Below are positions 6,167 through 8,800 of a DNA stretch of 8,800 nucleotides, piece by piece (positions within the stretch are counted from its first letter, which is position 1; the number at the start of each line of letters is the position of its first letter). Both the position numbers and the translations under genes were made by a program. This DNA comes from an uncultured Alphaproteobacteria bacterium. GTDB taxonomy: Bacteria > Pseudomonadota > Alphaproteobacteria > CAAHEQ01 > UBA3637. The notes below the pieces were generated by a model. It was not told the origin of the DNA. It saw only the letters and a program-made list of their open reading frames with translations, and ran no database searches. Location: positions 1 through 8,800 of the forward strand of contig CAMZEQ010000024.1 in NCBI GenBank assembly GCA_947305835.1, given 5' to 3'.

Positions 6167-6904
6167 ATGTTACAAGGGGTGTGTACCATAGCTGTTTCGG
6201 AATGTGTTAAACAGCATTTAATGCAGGTCTATCATTATCCGGAAAATAAAATTCATGTTATTCATCGGGGGGCGGATTTAAAACGTTTTAATCCGGAACG
6301 CATGACCCAATCAGAGGTTATTTTATTTGCACAAAAAAAACAAATTCCTTTGGATCGGCCGGTCATTACTTTGGTGGGACGTCTTTCCAAAATTAAAGGG
6401 CAAGATTTGTTATTGCGGGCCTTATCTCATATGAAACATCAAGAACTTACATGTTTGCTTGTCGGGGGAAAGGCAAAACCGGAATATGAAAATCTTTTAA
6501 AAGAGGAAATCCGAAAATTACCTGATACGATAACGGTGAAAACACTATCGGTACCGGCTCAGGAAATTCCGATGATTTATGCTTTATCGGATGTCGTTGT
6601 TTCTGCATCAGTTATTCCGGAAACATTCGGACGAACCGTCAGTGAAGCCAATGCCATGAATCGTATTGTGATTGCCTTTAACCATGGCGGCCCCACCGAG
6701 ATTATCCAAAACGGCAAAACCGGCTTTTTGGTTCCTGTCGGTGACATCTTGACTTTGGCAAAACAATTGGATATTGTATTGGATATGACATCCGGTCAAA
6801 GAAAAAAAATGCAAGATGCTGCCCGTAAAAGAACTGAGGCCTTTTTTTCCATTGACAAAATGTGCGAAAAAACGTTAGAATTATACAAGGAGGTTTTACA
6901 ATGA
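6167..6904 (+). CDS. C-terminal glycosyltransferase fragment (donor-binding domain)
   Basis: This 245-residue in-frame piece begins at the first ATG after the amber and encodes the GT-B donor-binding half ('CTIAVSECVKQHL', 'GRLSKIKGQD', EX7E, 'HGG'). No Shine-Dalgarno precedes 6167, so independent initiation is doubtful, although a TGGTATAAT at 6152-6160 could allow a leaderless start. Its TGA overlaps the ATG of the next gene, which keeps the downstream gene coupled to translation of this frame. Base composition and codon use look like the neighbours. Confidence 0.55.
   Translation: MLQGVCTIAVSECVKQHLMQVYHYPENKIHVIHRGADLKRFNPERMTQSEVILFAQKKQIPLDRPVITLVGRLSKIKGQDLLLRALSHMKHQELTCLLVGGKAKPEYENLLKEEIRKLPDTITVKTLSVPAQEIPMIYALSDVVVSASVIPETFGRTVSEANAMNRIVIAFNHGGPTEIIQNGKTGFLVPVGDILTLAKQLDIVLDMTSGQRKKMQDAARKRTEAFFSIDKMCEKTLELYKEVLQ
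6887..6893 (+). promoter_or_regulatory. Near-ideal Shine-Dalgarno for the DUF5665 gene
   Basis: AAGGAGG lies 7 bases before ATG 6901, within the end of the glycosyltransferase. It fixes the start at 6901 over an in-frame earlier TTG at 6862 and could keep the gene translated even when the upstream frame is stopped by the amber codon. Confidence 0.8.
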
Positions 6905-7293
6905 CATCAGAACGTAAAAAATCAGAAAATATTAAACATGCACCACCACCTTTTGAACGTATGACGGAAAAACAACGTTTAACACAATTGGAAAAATTGG
7001 CTGATCGGTTGGAAAGAATGCGCATCGGTGATTATGTCAGTAATTTAAATAAAACATCCCGTATCATTTGGTTGGGGTTGGTCAGTGGTATTGCGCGCGG
7101 TGTCGGTTTAACCATTGGTGCGACATTGGTGATTGCAATTATTATTAAAATTATTTCAGCTTTAGTCAGTATGAATGTGCCGTATTTAAGTGATATGATG
7201 AAGGAAGTTCAACAAACGCTTCAGACACGATATGCGCCCCGTCCCGTGGTACCGCAAAAGGACAACACCTATGTTGTTCCTCACAGAAGATAA
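6901..7293 (+). CDS. DUF5665-like small membrane protein
   Basis: This 130-residue protein has a charged, predicted coiled segment 'RLTQLEKLADRLERMRIGDYVSNL' at 26-49, a Gly-rich turn with 'WLGLVSGIARGVGLTIGATLVIAI' at 57-80, and a hydrophobic stretch running to about residue 89. An amphipathic segment follows and a Pro-rich cationic tail ends 'VVPHRR'. The 'LADRLERM...Y...L...RGVG...GAT' arrangement matches DUF5665 as I know it, a family without an assigned function. The hydrophobic stretch is likely one membrane span or hairpin. The start overlaps the glycosyltransferase stop (ATGA), so it belongs to the same unit. A membrane partner for envelope assembly is possible, but the sequence does not show it. 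Confidence 0.75.
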   Translation: MTSERKKSENIKHAPPPFERMTEKQRLTQLEKLADRLERMRIGDYVSNLNKTSRIIWLGLVSGIARGVGLTIGATLVIAIIIKIISALVSMNVPYLSDMMKEVQQTLQTRYAPRPVVPQKDNTYVVPHRR

Positions 7294-7320
7294 TGATAAA
7301 TCTTGAAAAAGGTAATTAGA

Positions 7321-8070
7321 ATGGAACAAAAAGATATTAAGATCGGAATTATCGGTTATGGTGTGATCGGTTCCACTTTCAGTCGGTGGTTAAAGGAACA
7401 TACCCAATGTCAGCAGGCTGTTTCAGATCCCCCGAAAGGTATTCATGATGATTTAAACGGATGCCATGTTTTTTTTATTGGTATTCACATTCCGACGGAA
7501 TCTGATGGTACTCAGGATTTGACTTTACTGAAAGAAATTATTTCGGGATTGCCGATGGCCCCCGTTTTTATTCGGACGACATTATTGCCGGGAACAACGG
7601 ATAAATTAACAAAAGAATTGAATCGCCCCGTTTACTTTATGCCTGAATTTTTAACCGAACGTACGGCTTACGCCGATTTTTGTTCACAAGATGTTGTTAT
7701 TAGTGGTGAAAAAGAATTGATGGACACCATTTTTGCAACAAAAAAACGTCTTTATATGTCCAATGTTGAAGCCGAGCTGACCAAGTATGCCCATAATGTT
7801 TTTGGGGCGGTGGCTGTCACTTATTTTAACGGTATTTATGATCTGTGCCAAAAAGAAGGGGCTGATTATGAAAAAGTACGTCAAGGGCTTCTTTTAAGCG
7901 GATATATTGCTCCGACACATTCCCATGTTCCCGGACCGGACGGTAAATTCGGATATGGCGGCAAATGTTTTCCCAAAGATGTCAATGCCTTTACAAAATA
8001 TGCCCAAAACAGCCCCATATTTCCCGTTTTAAACGCGGTCATTGGGGCAAATTCCGTTTTCAGAAAATGA
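7321..8070 (+). CDS. Compact UDP-glucose/GDP-mannose dehydrogenase family protein
   Basis: The family oxidises UDP- or GDP-sugars at C6 in two NAD-dependent steps. This 249-residue member shows the NAD-binding 'GYGVIG' at 12-17, 'FFIGIHIPTESDGTQDL' at 51-67, 'RTTLLPGTT' at 85-93, 'FMPEFLTERTAYADF' at 106-120, 'ELTKYAHNVFGA' at 152-163 with the conserved Lys155 and Asn159, and 'GYGGKCFPKD' at 211-220 with the catalytic Cys216. It stops soon after, so the C-terminal nucleotide-sugar binding domain is missing, and the first domain lacks the usual insert after the first NAD-binding motif. Normal relatives have about 400-450 residues. All catalytic motifs remain, so it may be a compact enzyme and not decay. 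The chosen ATG lies 27 bases after the DUF5665 gene; a TTG at 7303 is the alternative start. Confidence 0.8.
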   Translation: MEQKDIKIGIIGYGVIGSTFSRWLKEHTQCQQAVSDPPKGIHDDLNGCHVFFIGIHIPTESDGTQDLTLLKEIISGLPMAPVFIRTTLLPGTTDKLTKELNRPVYFMPEFLTERTAYADFCSQDVVISGEKELMDTIFATKKRLYMSNVEAELTKYAHNVFGAVAVTYFNGIYDLCQKEGADYEKVRQGLLLSGYIAPTHSHVPGPDGKFGYGGKCFPKDVNAFTKYAQNSPIFPVLNAVIGANSVFRK

Positions 8071-8800
8071 TTATTCCCGGAACATAGGCAAACCTTTTTT
8101 CATCAAGGTTTCCTGCTGTTCCATATAGGTTGCCAAATTAATATTATTGCTGCGAATTGTCATGCGCATTTGATCGGCCGCAGCGCTATTGGGATTGGCA
8201 AAGGCTGTTTTATAATAAAGTTTCAATTTTTCCACCCCTTCCAATCTTTGATATATTACGCCCAAAATACCGCGTGCTAACAAGTCGGCGACTAATCCGC
8301 CATCCAAACCTGTGGATGAAGCGTATTTGATCATTGAATTTAAAGCATCTTCTACACCATTGGCGTGAATTGTTGAAAACACCAAGTGACCGGAAGTTGC
8401 AGCCACCAAACATTGGGCCGCTGTTTCCGGTGTACGTATTTCCCCCACCAAAATATAACGTGGTTTAGAACGCAAAGCGGAACGTAAACCCGCGCCCCAT
8501 TGATCATTTTCAACGCTGGTTTGTTTGCATAATCCAAGCCCTCCGTTTTTGGCATGATACAATCCGGATAAAGGCATTTCCGGCGGATCTTCAATGGTGT
8601 ACAAAAAGCCGCCTTCTGTTTCCAAATAATGCTTCATGATGGCCGAAGCAGAGGTTGTTTTACCTTGTCCTGTCGGACCGGCAAAAAGTAATAAACCGGA
8701 AGCACGTCCCAAAGTAGATAAATGTTTGACAATTTCCGGCGCAAATCCTAACTGTTCGATTTCCGGTGCTTTATTCGGCATTTTACGGCAGTTGTATTGA
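8071..8800 (-). CDS. PilT/DotB/TraJ-type secretion ATPase, C-terminal part
   Basis: A hexameric motor ATPase of the secretion/retraction superfamily (GspE/PilT/DotB), which powers type IV pili or type IVB secretion and conjugation. The gene is incomplete: upstream of the ATG at 8781 the frame stays open to the window edge, reading Q-Y-N-C-R-K, and the N-terminal PAS-like domain lies outside. Counting from that ATG, Walker A 'GPTGQGKTT' is at 35-43, the Asp box 'TIEDPPEMP' at 62-70, Walker B 'YILVGEIR' at 109-116 and the His box 'SGHLVFSTIHANG' at 130-142. 'SALRSKPRYILVGEIRTPET' and the long tail after the His box fit DotB/TraJ more than PilT, but I am not sure. Its stop codon abuts the convergent dehydrogenase stop with no gap. 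Confidence 0.82.
   Translation of the reverse strand, partial: QYNCRKMPNKAPEIEQLGFAPEIVKHLSTLGRASGLLLFAGPTGQGKTTSASAIMKHYLETEGGFLYTIEDPPEMPLSGLYHAKNGGLGLCKQTSVENDQWGAGLRSALRSKPRYILVGEIRTPETAAQCLVAATSGHLVFSTIHANGVEDALNSMIKYASSTGLDGGLVADLLARGILGVIYQRLEGVEKLKLYYKTAFANPNSAAADQMRMTIRSNNINLATYMEQQETLMKKGLPMFRE

Larger units (their letters stand above)
5777..6904 (+). pseudogene. Family 4 glycosyltransferase interrupted by an in-frame TAG
   Basis: Read through one amber codon at 6125-6127, this is a full-length GT4 glycosyltransferase of 375 codons, all in one frame. The N-domain shows 'QVLPSLKQGGVETGTIEIA' and 'VRSRAPAWS', the C-domain 'ITLVGRLSKIKGQD', 'YALSDVVVSAS' and the EX7E motif 'ETFGRTVSEA', with glutamates at about 282 and 290 of the read-through protein, followed by 'HGGPTEII' and 'GKTGFLVP'. 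Homologues I recall carry Tyr in a 'HGxYG' motif at the position of the amber, so a TAT or TAC to TAG change fits. Nothing else is broken, which indicates a recent mutation, a sequencing or assembly error, or functional readthrough. It is probably a sugar transferase of the LPS or surface glycan route, with the nearby sugar dehydrogenase as context. The start has AAGGAG at 5766-5771. Confidence 0.75.

Noticed and set aside
7303..7320. TTG start for the sugar dehydrogenase giving six more residues
   Set aside because: The ATG at 7321 has AAAAAGG upstream and places the NAD motif at the usual distance from the N-terminus; the TTG is possible but less likely.
8210..8594. Alternative minus-strand frames inside the ATPase gene
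   Set aside because: They overlap the Walker A to His-box coding frame and show no recognisable domain.

Overview
The window reads as a stretch of an AT-leaning alphaproteobacterial chromosome. The evidence is the order bamA - skp/ompH - lpxD - lpxA - lpxI - lpxB, the use of LpxI rather than LpxH for UDP-diacylglucosamine hydrolysis, and a GST-fold protein with the W38-like and DLDF-tail signature of FzlA, an alphaproteobacterial division factor. The low GC and compact spacing would suit an uncultured, possibly host-associated lineage, but I cannot name a genus.

Layout. Positions 1-4682 form an outer-membrane biogenesis block on the + strand: the 3' end of bamA, a Skp/OmpH-like periplasmic chaperone, and the lipid A genes lpxD, lpxA, lpxI and lpxB. 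fabZ, which usually lies between lpxD and lpxA, is absent. The block continues without a gap into fzlA (4679-5359), a Trp-rich small lipoprotein (5369-5767), a family 4 glycosyltransferase interrupted by one in-frame amber codon (5777-6904), a small DUF5665-type membrane protein (6901-7293) and a compact UDP-sugar dehydrogenase homologue lacking the usual C-terminal domain (7321-8070). The first minus-strand gene, a PilT/DotB/TraJ-type secretion ATPase, ends at 8071, abutting the stop codon of the dehydrogenase, and runs off the right edge.

How the genes work together. BamA inserts outer-membrane proteins and Skp escorts them through the periplasm. LpxA, LpxD, LpxI and LpxB make the lipid A disaccharide precursor (LpxC is not in the window). 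Four ATGA start/stop overlaps (lpxA/lpxI, lpxI/lpxB, lpxB/fzlA, glycosyltransferase/DUF5665) and otherwise tiny gaps suggest one long, translationally coupled transcription unit linking lipid A synthesis, septum formation and probably surface-sugar assembly.

No stretch over about 30 bases lacks a gene. I see no rRNA, tRNA, CRISPR array, insertion sequence, riboswitch or convincing terminator. The most notable points are the amber codon in an otherwise intact glycosyltransferase, an LpxA with changes at several normally conserved active-site positions, the missing fabZ, the coupling of lpxB to fzlA, and the shortened dehydrogenase with an intact active-site motif.
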